From positions 79,731 through 143,730 of the forward strand of contig DATKDP010000129.1 of NCBI GenBank assembly GCA_035546335.1: a stretch of 64,000 nucleotides of DNA. The letters run 5' to 3'. The notes below the pieces were generated by a model. The model worked only from the letters and a program-made list of their open reading frames with translations, had not been told where the DNA came from and did not search any database. This document shows positions 33,657 to 42,300 of this stretch, piece by piece; within the stretch, counting starts at the first letter, position 1, and each line of letters begins with the position of its first letter. The translations under genes and the position numbers were made by a program. This DNA comes from DATKDP01 sp035546335 (GTDB lineage: Bacteria > Acidobacteriota > Thermoanaerobaculia > Gp7-AA8).

Positions 33657-33760
33657 GTGGCTGGACATTCCGATGTCCAGCCCGTGACGCGGACGACGAC
33701 CGTTCCCCATGGCTTACCGTGTCGCCCGTCACCGGGCCGAAGATCGGAATCTTCGGCCAC
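33657..33760. repeat. Family B 104-bp composite hairpin element
   Basis: Same length and layout as 28147-28250, differing at only a few positions, all in the central part: GGCTGGAC-ATTCCGAT-GTCCAGCC hairpin, central imperfect stem, then GGCCGAAG-ATCGGAAT-CTTCGGCC hairpin, bounded by GTGGC and GCCAC. It sits between divergent MFS and ispH genes, so a terminator role does not explain it here. Confidence 0.9.
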
Positions 33761-33809
33761 GTCGAGGACCTGGGAAGTACGGTACGTCTCAGAATGTTCT
33801 GCTGACGGA

Positions 33810-34652
33810 ATGAAGATCAAGCGGGCGAAAAAGTACGGATTCTGCTCCGGTGTGCGCATCGCCGATCTGAGAGTCAAACGATTCGCCTCGAACGGCGGTC
33901 GTGGCGCGATTCTCGGCCAGGTGGTTCACAACGAGCGCGTGGTGCAGGAGATGGAAGACCTCGGTGTTCGCACCGTGGAATCGATCGATCAGGTCTCGGA
34001 GCCGACGATCGTGTTCTCCGCCCACGGCGTCCCTCCTTCATTTCACGACGAGGCAAAGGGGCGTGGGCTGCAGGTCCTCGATACGACCTGCAAGTTCGTC
34101 TACGACATCCACCGCGAGTCCAGGCAGGCGCTCGAGTCGGGTCATCACCTGATCTTCATCGGCGACCCGAAGCATCGTGAAGTGATCGGCTACACCCGCG
34201 ATCTCGATCCTTCCCAATACCACATCATCCTGACGATCGACGAGGCACGAGCGGTGGACTGGAGCGTCTATCCTCGTCTCGAAGTCTTCTATCAGACGAC
34301 GCTCAACGCGGAAGACTATGAAGACGTCGTGCGATCGATCGAGGAGCGGCACGCCGACGTCGAGCGGGCGGATACCATCTGCTATGCGACCAAGGAAAAT
34401 CAGGAAGCTGCGCGGGAACTGGCCAGCGATCCGGAGATCGACCTGATCCTGGTGATCGGCGGCCGGAAGAGTGCCAATACGAAGCATCTGTGGGAGATCT
34501 GCCGGGAGTCGAAGACTTCCTACCTCATCCAGGGATCTGACGATGTCGATCCTGCATGGTTCGAGGGTGTCAACGGTGTCGGCCTGACGGCAGGCTCATC
34601 GACACCCGATTACGTCATCGATGAGGTCGAGCAAAGTCTGAGCTCGCTCTGA
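33810..34652 (+). CDS. ispH: 4-hydroxy-3-methylbut-2-enyl diphosphate reductase
   Basis: A 280-residue enzyme for the last step of the MEP isoprenoid pathway, making IPP and DMAPP. The three [4Fe-4S] cysteines are in KYGFCSGV, LDTTCKFV and DTICYATKENQ. Other signatures are VVHNERVV, FSAHGVPP, GDPKHREV, VIGGRKSANT and GLTAGSSTPD. ATG 33810 starts at the conserved MKIKRAKKYGFCSGV; frames extending further upstream cross the repeat. Isoprenoid units would feed the polyprenyl synthase encoded at 42581. Confidence 0.95.
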   Translation: MKIKRAKKYGFCSGVRIADLRVKRFASNGGRGAILGQVVHNERVVQEMEDLGVRTVESIDQVSEPTIVFSAHGVPPSFHDEAKGRGLQVLDTTCKFVYDIHRESRQALESGHHLIFIGDPKHREVIGYTRDLDPSQYHIILTIDEARAVDWSVYPRLEVFYQTTLNAEDYEDVVRSIEERHADVERADTICYATKENQEAARELASDPEIDLILVIGGRKSANTKHLWEICRESKTSYLIQGSDDVDPAWFEGVNGVGLTAGSSTPDYVIDEVEQSLSSL

Positions 34653-34706
34653 TCGGCATTTGATGATTCTTGAAAATAATCATCGGGGAAGGGCGGTTAT
34701 GGCGCG

Positions 34707-35504
34707 ATGATGTCACGACGGATCCGCCGTATCGGCCTTCTCGGCCTCTTGTTGCTTCTCCTCCCGCAAACCGCTGCTCCGGCGCATGCCACCTGCGAGA
34801 AGAACGGAGCCAATGAGCAGCTCCGTTACACATGGCGCCTTCGAGGCGGACTCGCCTGGTTGGCAGGATTTCGCTTTCCGACATCCGGGGCAGGTGAGCT
34901 CGAGACCTTCCGCGAGAGCGGGCAGGAGATCAACAGCAAGCTGATGATCACCGGATCGAGTGGGGGCGACGATTTCTACCTCTACCAATCCGAGATGGAT
35001 CGCACCGGCGACAGAACACTGGTCAGCTATCACGGCTACGCTTTCGGAAAGAAGGAGCGGAGCGAACGAACGCTCTTCGACTACGTGAAACGCCTCGCTC
35101 GGATTCACAAGAAGTCAGGCGAGCGAGCCGAAGACCGTGTCAGGCCGATCCCCTCGAGCTCGATGCGCGACATCCTCACGGGCATCTACTACATTCGACA
35201 GAATGCTACGGTCATCACCAAGCCGATCGAAACGCACATCTACTCCGATGGCTCCGTTTACCCCGTGCTCTTCCGTCCTCTCGGGACGGAGACTGTCGAG
35301 TTCAATGGGGAATCGATTCAGGCGCGGGCCTTCATGATCACCGCGGCGCGCGGAAGCGAGAAGCGATGGCCGGGCGGCGTGAGGCTCGTCATCTCGGATG
35401 ATGAGCGCAGAGTCCCGCTGAGAATCGAGATCCGGCGCAGCCTGGCGACGCTCCAGCTCGACCTGCAGACCATCGAGCGCTGCGGCCTTCGCGTCGGATC
35501 GTAG
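34707..35504 (+). CDS. DUF3108 family exported protein
   Basis: A 265-residue protein with a signal peptide (LGLLLLLLPQTAAPAHA). The mature part is strand-rich with LRYTWRLRGGLAWLAGFRFP, LYQSEMDRTGDRTLVSYHGY and SMRDILTGIYYIRQ, typical of DUF3108, a predicted periplasmic lipocalin-like domain. A disordered basic stretch lies near the middle (RIHKKSGERAEDRVR). Function is unknown. It follows ispH on the same strand by ~55 bp. Confidence 0.75.
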   Translation: MMSRRIRRIGLLGLLLLLLPQTAAPAHATCEKNGANEQLRYTWRLRGGLAWLAGFRFPTSGAGELETFRESGQEINSKLMITGSSGGDDFYLYQSEMDRTGDRTLVSYHGYAFGKKERSERTLFDYVKRLARIHKKSGERAEDRVRPIPSSSMRDILTGIYYIRQNATVITKPIETHIYSDGSVYPVLFRPLGTETVEFNGESIQARAFMITAARGSEKRWPGGVRLVISDDERRVPLRIEIRRSLATLQLDLQTIERCGLRVGS

Positions 35505-35551
35505 ATCGTCCTTTCATCCTGAGCGCTTCAACGGCGCTCCGCGCCCCGGTG

Positions 35552-35827
35552 AAGTCCCGGGACGGAGTCCCGGGATCCGGATCGCGATGGGACAATTCCA
35601 GTCCCGAAGGGACGATTGAAAATAGCCCGGGACGAAGTCCCGGGACCCGAGCGCGTTGGGAACAATTCCAGTCCCGGAGGGACGGCTGAAGCTGCCAGCC
35701 ACAATCCACGACCAATCGGCAACACCATCCGGGGCGGTCAACCGTCCCTAAGGGACTTGCCGGTGGCTTTGTGGCTGCGCATTCCCGGGACTTCGTCCCG
35801 GGCTATTCTCAAGCGTCCCTTCGGGAC
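35552..35827. repeat. Cluster of CCCGGGAC / GTCCC-GGGAC hairpins (family D)
   Basis: The 339-bp gap 35505-35843 is nearly all short palindromes. TCCCGGGAC/GTCCCGGGA-type hairpins lie at 35555-35575, 35626-35644 and 35784-35802. GTCCC-xxx-GGGAC hairpins lie at 35601-35613, 35671-35683, 35744-35756 and 35815-35827. ACAATTCCA precedes two of the second type. The units are not evenly spaced, so this is not CRISPR. No gene is seen in the gap. Confidence 0.85.
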
Positions 35828-35843
35828 TGGGTAGGGCAGCTCG

Positions 35844-36260
35844 TCACACGCCGACGGAGGAAGCCGACGGGGTTCCGAGGCCGCAGAAGAGGCCGACGAG
35901 ATCGAGCAGCTCGGCAACGTGAAATGGTTTTTCGAGAACGGCCGAGGGGAGAAGCTCCTGATCCGCATCACTCACTTTGTAGGCCGAGATGATGATCACC
36001 GGACAGTCACGCCGGATGGTTCGATACCAGCGCAGCCACTCCCTCCCATCCATCTGCGGCATCATCAGATCGAGGATGACGAGCATGATATCGGGGTGCT
36101 TCTCGACGATCGGAATCGCATTTTTCCCATTGTCTGCGGTGAAGACTTCGAATCCGTAGGGGGAGAGCAGATCGCGGTAGGAAGCGAGCAGGCGCATGTC
36201 GTCGTCGATGACGAGCAGCTTACGGAGGCTCTGTACCGATCTTCGAGCGCGCACGACCAA
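35844..36260 (-). CDS. Single-domain response regulator (CheY-like)
   Basis: A 138-residue receiver domain: acidic pocket in LLVIDDDMRLLASY, phospho-acceptor Asp in LVILDLMMPQMDG, Thr/Ser position as Ser in VIIISAYK, and Lys in AVLEKPFHV. There is no output domain, so it probably acts by protein contact. No kinase is adjacent. The start appears to be TTG 36260, with GAGG about 11 bp upstream; GTG 36254 is possible. Confidence 0.85.
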   Translation of the reverse strand: MVVRARRSVQSLRKLLVIDDDMRLLASYRDLLSPYGFEVFTADNGKNAIPIVEKHPDIMLVILDLMMPQMDGREWLRWYRTIRRDCPVIIISAYKVSDADQELLPSAVLEKPFHVAELLDLVGLFCGLGTPSASSVGV

Positions 36261-36340
36261 TAGTATCGCACCTCAGGGAAATATTTGCAGTTCCAAGATC
36301 TCGCCGCTTGAGCTGCAAATTGCATACCTCGGCATTTCCT

Positions 36341-37393
36341 TCACTTCCCGGCAGCCTCGTCGAGCTCGCCGGGAAGCAGCACGAATGAGCTCGGATCGTA
36401 GCGGAGAGGGAGGAGCTTTCCCTTGTGCAGCGGAAGCGAGCCGGGAAGGCGCACGTGCAGCACGCTCCCTCCTACGAGCAGTCCTGCTGCCTCCCACCGG
36501 CCATCCGCGAACGACGCTTCCTCGACATTGAGGATCAGATCGGATTCCTCTCCCGCGGCAGCAATCCGGAAATGATCGGGTCGGACGATCGCGATTCCGC
36601 TCCCGGAGAAAGGGGAGGTCTCGACGGTCCACGTCCCGATCGCCGATTCGACCGTCCGTCCCGTGACGTGAATGGGGATCAGGCTCGTCCTCCCCGACGC
36701 TCGTGCGGCGGCGCGCGATCGCGGAGCGTCGAAAACGCGGCGGGGCGATCCGGATTGCACCAGCGATCCCCCGTCGATCACCACGACCTGATCACAGAGG
36801 CCGAGCTCTTCGAAATGGGAGATCTCGCTGACGAGAGTCGATCCGATGATGCGGAGCGACCGGAAGAGGTGTTCAGCCTGGCCGAGACGATCGAAAGCTG
36901 AGGAGAGCGAGAGGAGCCGATTCGCGAGCACGACGGCAGGGCGGAGTGCTTCGATCTCGGCGAAGCGGACGCGCAGCTGCTCGCCATCCGAGAGCGTGGA
37001 GAAGCGGCGTTCGCTCAGCGTCTCCAGCTTCCACTTCGTCGACAGATCGAGGAGCTCCGCCAGCCGGTCGGTTCGATCGAGTCCGCGGCGCTGCAGCGCG
37101 GCGATCAGGACATGTTGAACCGACCATCGAGGGGGAAAATCGGGCGCAGGTGCCGCGAACAGGATCGGCCGCCGGGCGGGCTTCAGAGCGGCCGCGTCAC
37201 GCGTGCCGAAGAGAATCCGGCCCTGGTCGAGCTTCAACGAGCCATGCAGCAGATCGAGGAGCGTGCTCTTCCCGCCGCCCGGCGGGCCGATCAGGGCGGT
37301 GTGGGTCCCACCATGAAAGGTATGGTCGGCGCGCAGCATGAACCGCGAATCGGGACGGCGAAAGAGCGCGTCTTCGAGCGTGATATCGAGCAC
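36341..37393 (-). CDS. ABC transporter ATP-binding protein with degenerate Walker B
   Basis: A 350-residue protein with the layout of importer ATPases (ATPase domain to ~residue 230, then a TOBE-like domain including VRPDHFRIAAAGEESDLIL). Walker A is ALIGPPGGGKSTLLD, the signature is STLSDGEQLRVRFAE, and the H-loop is VSEISHFEEL. Where Walker B should read L-D-E-P the sequence is VVLANRLLSLSS, so the Mg-binding Asp and catalytic Glu are lost. No permease is adjacent. It may bind but not hydrolyse ATP efficiently, or be a regulatory ATPase. Confidence 0.78.
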   Translation of the reverse strand: MLDITLEDALFRRPDSRFMLRADHTFHGGTHTALIGPPGGGKSTLLDLLHGSLKLDQGRILFGTRDAAALKPARRPILFAAPAPDFPPRWSVQHVLIAALQRRGLDRTDRLAELLDLSTKWKLETLSERRFSTLSDGEQLRVRFAEIEALRPAVVLANRLLSLSSAFDRLGQAEHLFRSLRIIGSTLVSEISHFEELGLCDQVVVIDGGSLVQSGSPRRVFDAPRSRAAARASGRTSLIPIHVTGRTVESAIGTWTVETSPFSGSGIAIVRPDHFRIAAAGEESDLILNVEEASFADGRWEAAGLLVGGSVLHVRLPGSLPLHKGKLLPLRYDPSSFVLLPGELDEAAGK

Positions 37394-37451
37394 GAACTTT
37401 GATTGTACTCACTTCCGCTCGAGGGATCTCCCTTCCGGTCCAGTGCAGGGG

Positions 37452-37474
37452 AGAGCGGGCGTCCCGCGCCCGCC
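37452..37474. repeat. GC palindrome, family E (copy 1)
   Basis: AGAGCGGGCG-TCC-CGCGCCCGCC, found again as its exact reverse complement at 55797-55819. It lies between the ABC gene (whose start is at 37393) and the end of the CpxP-like gene. Confidence 0.7.
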
Positions 37475-37508
37475 TCTGTTCCATCCGCGATGATTCGCCC
37501 GATCCCCA

Positions 37509-38009
37509 TCACGGCCTGCGCCGAGGCGGCTGCGACTGTCCCGGCCGGGCAGGAGGTTGACCACCCTGGAAAGGCCGTCGCTCGTTCCCCTGATCCATGC
37601 GCGAGGCCAGCATCTGGCGGAAGCGATCCCACTGCTCCTCGGCCAGGACGCTCCGCATCTCCACGAACATCAGAATCTCGCGCTCGAAAAGCCTCCCTCG
37701 TGCGGCGCTCAGTCGCGTCGCCGCCTCCTGAATGGCTGGACGATCCAGTCGACTCTGGTCGAGGTGTCCTCGGAGGTCGATGCTTCGCTTTTCGACTTCG
37801 CCGCGAAGGTCGATCAGGTCACTCGCATTACTCCGGAAAATGCGATCGAGATTCGAACGCTGCTCCGAGCTGAGTGCGAGCCGCCGCACGACTTCCTGTC
37901 GATCCCACCATTTCCCGGGCGGCAGGCCTTCGGCTGGCTGAGCAAGGAGTGGTGACACGGCAGTCATCGCCAGAAAGAGACAGACGTGCACGACGCGATT
38001 TCGATTCAC
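37509..38009 (-). CDS. CpxP/Spy-like periplasmic protein
   Basis: A 166-residue exported protein (signal VVHVCLFLAMTAVSPLLAQ). The body resembles LTxxQ-motif periplasmic sensor/chaperone proteins: KWWDRQEVVRRLALSSEQRS, two helices rich in Asp/Arg, and LAEEQWDRFRQML, followed by a Pro/Gln/Arg tail. GTG 38009 has GGAGGAGG about 6 bp upstream and overlaps the anti-sigma stop by 4 bp. With the sigma/anti-sigma pair it suggests a zinc- or envelope-stress (ZraP/CnrX-like) circuit. Confidence 0.78.
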   Translation of the reverse strand: MNRNRVVHVCLFLAMTAVSPLLAQPAEGLPPGKWWDRQEVVRRLALSSEQRSNLDRIFRSNASDLIDLRGEVEKRSIDLRGHLDQSRLDRPAIQEAATRLSAARGRLFEREILMFVEMRSVLAEEQWDRFRQMLASRMDQGNERRPFQGGQPPARPGQSQPPRRRP

Positions 38010-38548
38010 AGGGGGCCTCCTCCCGCGTTTGTCGACTCGAGCTCCCACGACTCCCAGGCGACCATTCCGTGAAGATCCTTCAACTGGTCCGTTTCCCACG
38101 GATCGCGCATCGCCTGCAGACCTTGTGGAAGATAGTCGTCTGCCGGGGTGGGAGCGGCCTGCTCGTTGGCGCTCATGGGCGGCGCGACGACTCCGGCACC
38201 CTCTTCCGGTCCGGAGCGATTGCCGGGGCGATTGCTCAGAACGCCAGCCAGGGCGACGACCAGAATAGCCGCTGCCGCAACGAGCAGTGGACGTCTCCAG
38301 GAGAGCTGCGGTCGATCTCCTCGCTCGATCGCCTCGAGAATCCCGCGCCGCTGGCGGGACCAGAAACTGTCCGGCTTCGCGGCGGTTCTCGCATGACAGG
38401 CCTGAGCGCCTCTTCGGAGTTTCTGCTCGAGTCTCTCGTAACGAGCGGTGCACTCGTCGCATTCGGCGACGTGCATCATCACCGGCATGGAGTCGCCCGG
38501 CGGCAGGTAGTAGAGCTCGAGCAGCTCGACTTCGGTATGGTGTCTCAT
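38006..38548 (-). CDS. Putative anti-sigma factor with zinc-binding motif
   Basis: A 180-residue protein starting MRHHTEVELLELYY. The N-terminal domain has H-x3-C-x2-C in MHVAECDECTARYE, the zinc anti-sigma (ZAS) motif, then one membrane helix (RRPLLVAAAAILVVALAGVL) and a periplasmic tail of ~70 residues. It should hold the ECF sigma factor encoded just upstream at the membrane and release it on a periplasmic signal. ATG 38548 overlaps the sigma gene stop (ATGA). Confidence 0.85.
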   Translation of the reverse strand: MRHHTEVELLELYYLPPGDSMPVMMHVAECDECTARYERLEQKLRRGAQACHARTAAKPDSFWSRQRRGILEAIERGDRPQLSWRRPLLVAAAAILVVALAGVLSNRPGNRSGPEEGAGVVAPPMSANEQAAPTPADDYLPQGLQAMRDPWETDQLKDLHGMVAWESWELESTNAGGGPL

Positions 38549-39168
38549 TCTGTTGCCCCCCCGAGGCTCGAATTTCCCGGCATCCACACCGACAGTTCCT
38601 TGCGGACCTTGTGAACAGCGCGGAAGAGATGGGCGCGGACCGTACCGGCCCGCAGCTCGAGCAGCGTCGCGATCTCTTCGAGCTGGAGGCCTTCGTAGTG
38701 GCGCAGCCTGAAGACGATCTTCTGTTGATCGGACAGAGCGCTCACCGCCCGTTCGATGGCGGTGTGCAGTTCGCGTGACATGGCGCGACGCTCGGCGTCG
38801 GGCTCTTCATCGACCGGCTCGATGAGCAGAGGATCGGTTGCATCCCTGTTATTCGTGAAGGGAAGCTGAAGCCAGCGCCGGGAGCGGAGTGCGTCGCGAG
38901 ACCGATTGATGGCGATCCGCGTCAGCCATGTTTCCAGCTCCGCGCGTCCCTGGAATTTCGAGAGATTCAAGTATGCCTGCACGAACGTATCCTGAGTGAC
39001 TATGTCTGCATCGCCCTCGTTCCGGAGGATCGCAAAGGCGACGCGGTAGATCTTTCGCTGGTGACGGGCAACCAGCTCCTCGAATGCAGAGTGATCCCCC
39101 TGCAGTGTCCGTCGAATCAGCTCCGGATCGCCTGCAGCATGCTCGTCTTCGAGACCGGCGGCGGCCAT
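38545..39168 (-). CDS. ECF-type RNA polymerase sigma factor
   Basis: A 207-residue sigma factor. Region 2 is HSAFEELVARHQRKIYRVAF through FQGRAELETWLTRIAINRSR, and region 4 is ALSDQQKIVFRLRHYEGLQL followed by EEIATLLELRAGTVRAHLFR. Both halves are complete, joined by an acidic linker. ATG 39168 fits the usual length; GTG 39174 adds two residues. It is the first gene of a three-gene coupled operon with its anti-sigma factor and a CpxP-like protein. Confidence 0.93.
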   Translation of the reverse strand: MAAAGLEDEHAAGDPELIRRTLQGDHSAFEELVARHQRKIYRVAFAILRNEGDADIVTQDTFVQAYLNLSKFQGRAELETWLTRIAINRSRDALRSRRWLQLPFTNNRDATDPLLIEPVDEEPDAERRAMSRELHTAIERAVSALSDQQKIVFRLRHYEGLQLEEIATLLELRAGTVRAHLFRAVHKVRKELSVWMPGNSSLGGATE

Positions 39169-39310
39169 GGTCACCCCGATTCGACGCGCGCCGGCCATCC
39201 GGCGTGTACACCAGCGCGATTGCAATCCGCAGGACGGCGGCGCGGAGGATGGCCCGATGGTCCGTGGGGCGGGAAACGCAGTCTCGAGGCGAAGTCCATC
39301 CCGTTGGCGG

Positions 39311-42300
39311 TTACTTCTCCAGCCAGACGCTCTGATAGCGGACCGGAGGGGGGACGAGGTAGGTACGGAGCCCGCGAACCTCGGGGCGGTGAATCACGAA
39401 GAAGCGATCGTGGAAGAGGTAGACGACCGGCGCCTCCTCGAGTGTTTTGCGATTCAGGTCGCGATAGATCTGGGCTCGCCGCTCGTTGTCGTTCGTCCGT
39501 CTCGCTTCCTCGATCAGCGCATCGAGCTCGGGGTTGCGATAGTTCATTCCGCGGATCGTATTCGATTCGGAGTGGAAGAAGATGAAGAAGAAGTTGTCCG
39601 AATCGGGGAAATCGGCATACCAGTTTCCGGCGAACAGCGTGCCGTGTCCGATCTTCTGCTGATGTTCACGGACCTCCGTCGCCGTGTGCTGCGCGACCCG
39701 AGTCCGAATGCCGACAGCGGCGAGATCTTCGAGCACCAGCGGAATCAGCCCCGAGTTGTTGAACTCGTCGGTGTCCCACGTCCAGTAGTCGATGTCGAAT
39801 CCGGAGGAGAGCCCCGCCTGCCTGAGAAGCGTGCGCGCTCTGTCGGGATCGTGAGAATACCCCCGGAGTGATGTGTCGTATCCGATGAGTCCTGGGGGGA
39901 GAAGTGACTCGGCGATCACTCCAAGGCCGGAAAAAATCTTCTCGTTGATCCGCTCCCGGTTGATCGCATAGTTGACCGCCTGCCTGACCTCGACGCGATC
40001 GAATGGCGGACTCCCGCAATCGTAGGTCAGGTAGGAGGTGTGCAGCTGGATCGTGTCGAGCAGGTAAGGGGCCAGCCGCGGATCGTTCCGCAGATCGCGC
40101 ACTCCGGCCAGCGGGATGCCGTGCGCGATATCGATCTCTCCGCGCAGAAAGGCATCGGAAACGTCGCGGGCGCTCTTCAGATCGAGACGGAACGTCAGCT
40201 CGTCCACATGAGGACTCGCGTAGTGATTCGGGTTTCTGCGCAGGCGTACCCTTTCTCCGGGAATCGCCTCTTCCACGATGAATGGTCCGGCTCCGATGCT
40301 GTGCAGACCGCTGCGAATCGCCTCTCCAGTCTCCTCGACGGGAATGATCCCGGTCTCCGGCATCGACAGGAGCAGCAGAAAGAAGGCGAGCGGCTCGGTC
40401 AGAACGATGTCGATCGTCTGGTTGTCGACCACGACGAGGCCTTCGGCCGTGCGCGAGGTTCCATCCATCACGCCCTGCGCTCCCTTGATGTTGCGCATGA
40501 TCCAGCGGCCGCCGGAGTTGAGCTCCGGGGACATCAGCCTGAGGAACGTGTCGCGAACGTCGGCCGAGGTGACGGGGCGGCCGTTGTGAAAGCGAATGCC
40601 CGGGCGAAGATGAAATCGGTAGATGGTTCCGTGCTCTAGGATCTCCCACCGTTCGGCGAGACCGGGCATCAGTTCGGCGCCCTCACCGAACTGCACCAGC
40701 GTTTCGTGAATGGCCTTGTTCATGAAGCCGAGGGCCATGAACTGGCAGAACGCCGGATCGAGCGTGAGCTTGTGCGGGAGAACGGTCGCGGTCGTGACGC
40801 GCCCGCCGTCAGTCGGGGCGGGGAGCTCGAAGCGGTGCAGCTCCTGGGTCAGAAGCGATGATTCGTGCCTCAGCGTGCTGGCCATCTGGTTCAGATCGGA
40901 GACGCTGAAGTTGCCCTCGCGCGCCCCCTGTTTGATGGCGCCCATCGATTTGACGATCGAAGCGCTCTCGGTGGCCAGGACGGAAGTCGCCTCCAGAACG
41001 TAGGACACCCCCTGCATGATGTTTTCCATCGCCTGGGAGATCGAACGGCTTCCGCTCTCCTGCTCGTCCATCGCGCGCTTGAGATGCTTCATGTAGTCGC
41101 GGACACGCGCTGCCTGCTCGCCGATACTCGTCGAAGTCTGCGACTGCTGCTGGGTCGCCACCGCGGTCTGCTGGATCATCTTGGTGACTTCTTCGATCGC
41201 CACCGTTGCGGCCTGACTGCCGCGCGCCTGTTCTTCAGTCGCTCGGGCGATCTCAGAGATCGCTTCGCGCGATCGTTCCGTCAGATCGAGGATCTTCGCC
41301 AGCACCTGCTCCGCGCGTGATGTGAGCGAGACTCCTTCGCCGACACGTTCCGCGCTGATGGTCATGTGTTCGGCCGCGCGCTCGACGCCCTTCTGCACGT
41401 TGCGGATCAGCGTTCGGATCTCCTCGGTCGATACCGAAGTTCGCTCCGAGAGATCGCGGATCTCGTCCGCCACGACGGCGAAGCCCTTCCCGCGCTCACC
41501 AGCCTGCGCCGCGATGATCGCCGCGTTGAGGGCCAGAAGATTCGTCTGCCCCGCAATCTCGTCGATCACCCGCACGATCTCGCCGATCTCCTCGGATCGC
41601 TCACCGAGCATGTTCAGCGCGATCTTCGCCTCCTCGACCGATTGCTGAATCTTCCGCATTCCCTCGGCGGAGCTCGCCACCGCCTCGCGGCCGTCGTTGG
41701 CCGCGTCGGTGACGTAGCGCGCGAGATCGGAGGAGTTCTTCGCCGATTTGCCGATCTCCTCGGTCGTGGCGTTCATCTCAACCATCGAGCTCGCCGTCTC
41801 GATGGCAAACGACGAGAAACTCTCCGTATTCGTCGCCACTTCGTTGATCGACGCCGTCATCTCCTGAATGGCCGACGCCGTCTCCTCGACGAATTCCGTC
41901 AGGGTGTCGGCGATGCGCCCCACTTCCTCGATGCTCGCCGACATCTCGAGAATCGACGCCGAAGTCTCCTCGGCGTTCATCGACAGGTTCTCCATCGTCT
42001 TCTGAACCGAGTTGATCGATTCGTCGATCTGAGTGACCGACACCGCGGTCGTCTCCGTGGAGCCCAGCTGGAGCGTTGCACTCCGCGCCAGAACGCGCGA
42101 CCGCGTCCCGATCTGCTCGCTGACGGCGCCGACGTCGGTGGCCAGCTGTGAGAATCGCCGGATGGTCCGTTCCAGGCTCAGCAGCAGAGCGCGCAGCGCC
42201 GCCGCCATCTCTTCCGAACCGGCGGTCTCCTCGATGTCGCGCGTGCGAAACGTCAGATCGCCCGCGGTGATCCGGTGAAGGAGGCGTGCCGGCGATTCGT

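Noticed and set aside
33657..33809. N-terminal extension of IspH to 331 residues
   Set aside because: The extension is a translation of the family B repeat; the family start motif begins at 33810.
34662..34684. GATGATT/AATCATC inverted repeat after ispH as a terminator
   Set aside because: Weak AT-rich 7-bp stem with a 9-base loop and no T-run; too little to call.
35552..35827. Possible CRISPR array
   Set aside because: Units are irregularly spaced, in both orientations, are self-complementary hairpins, and there are no cas genes.
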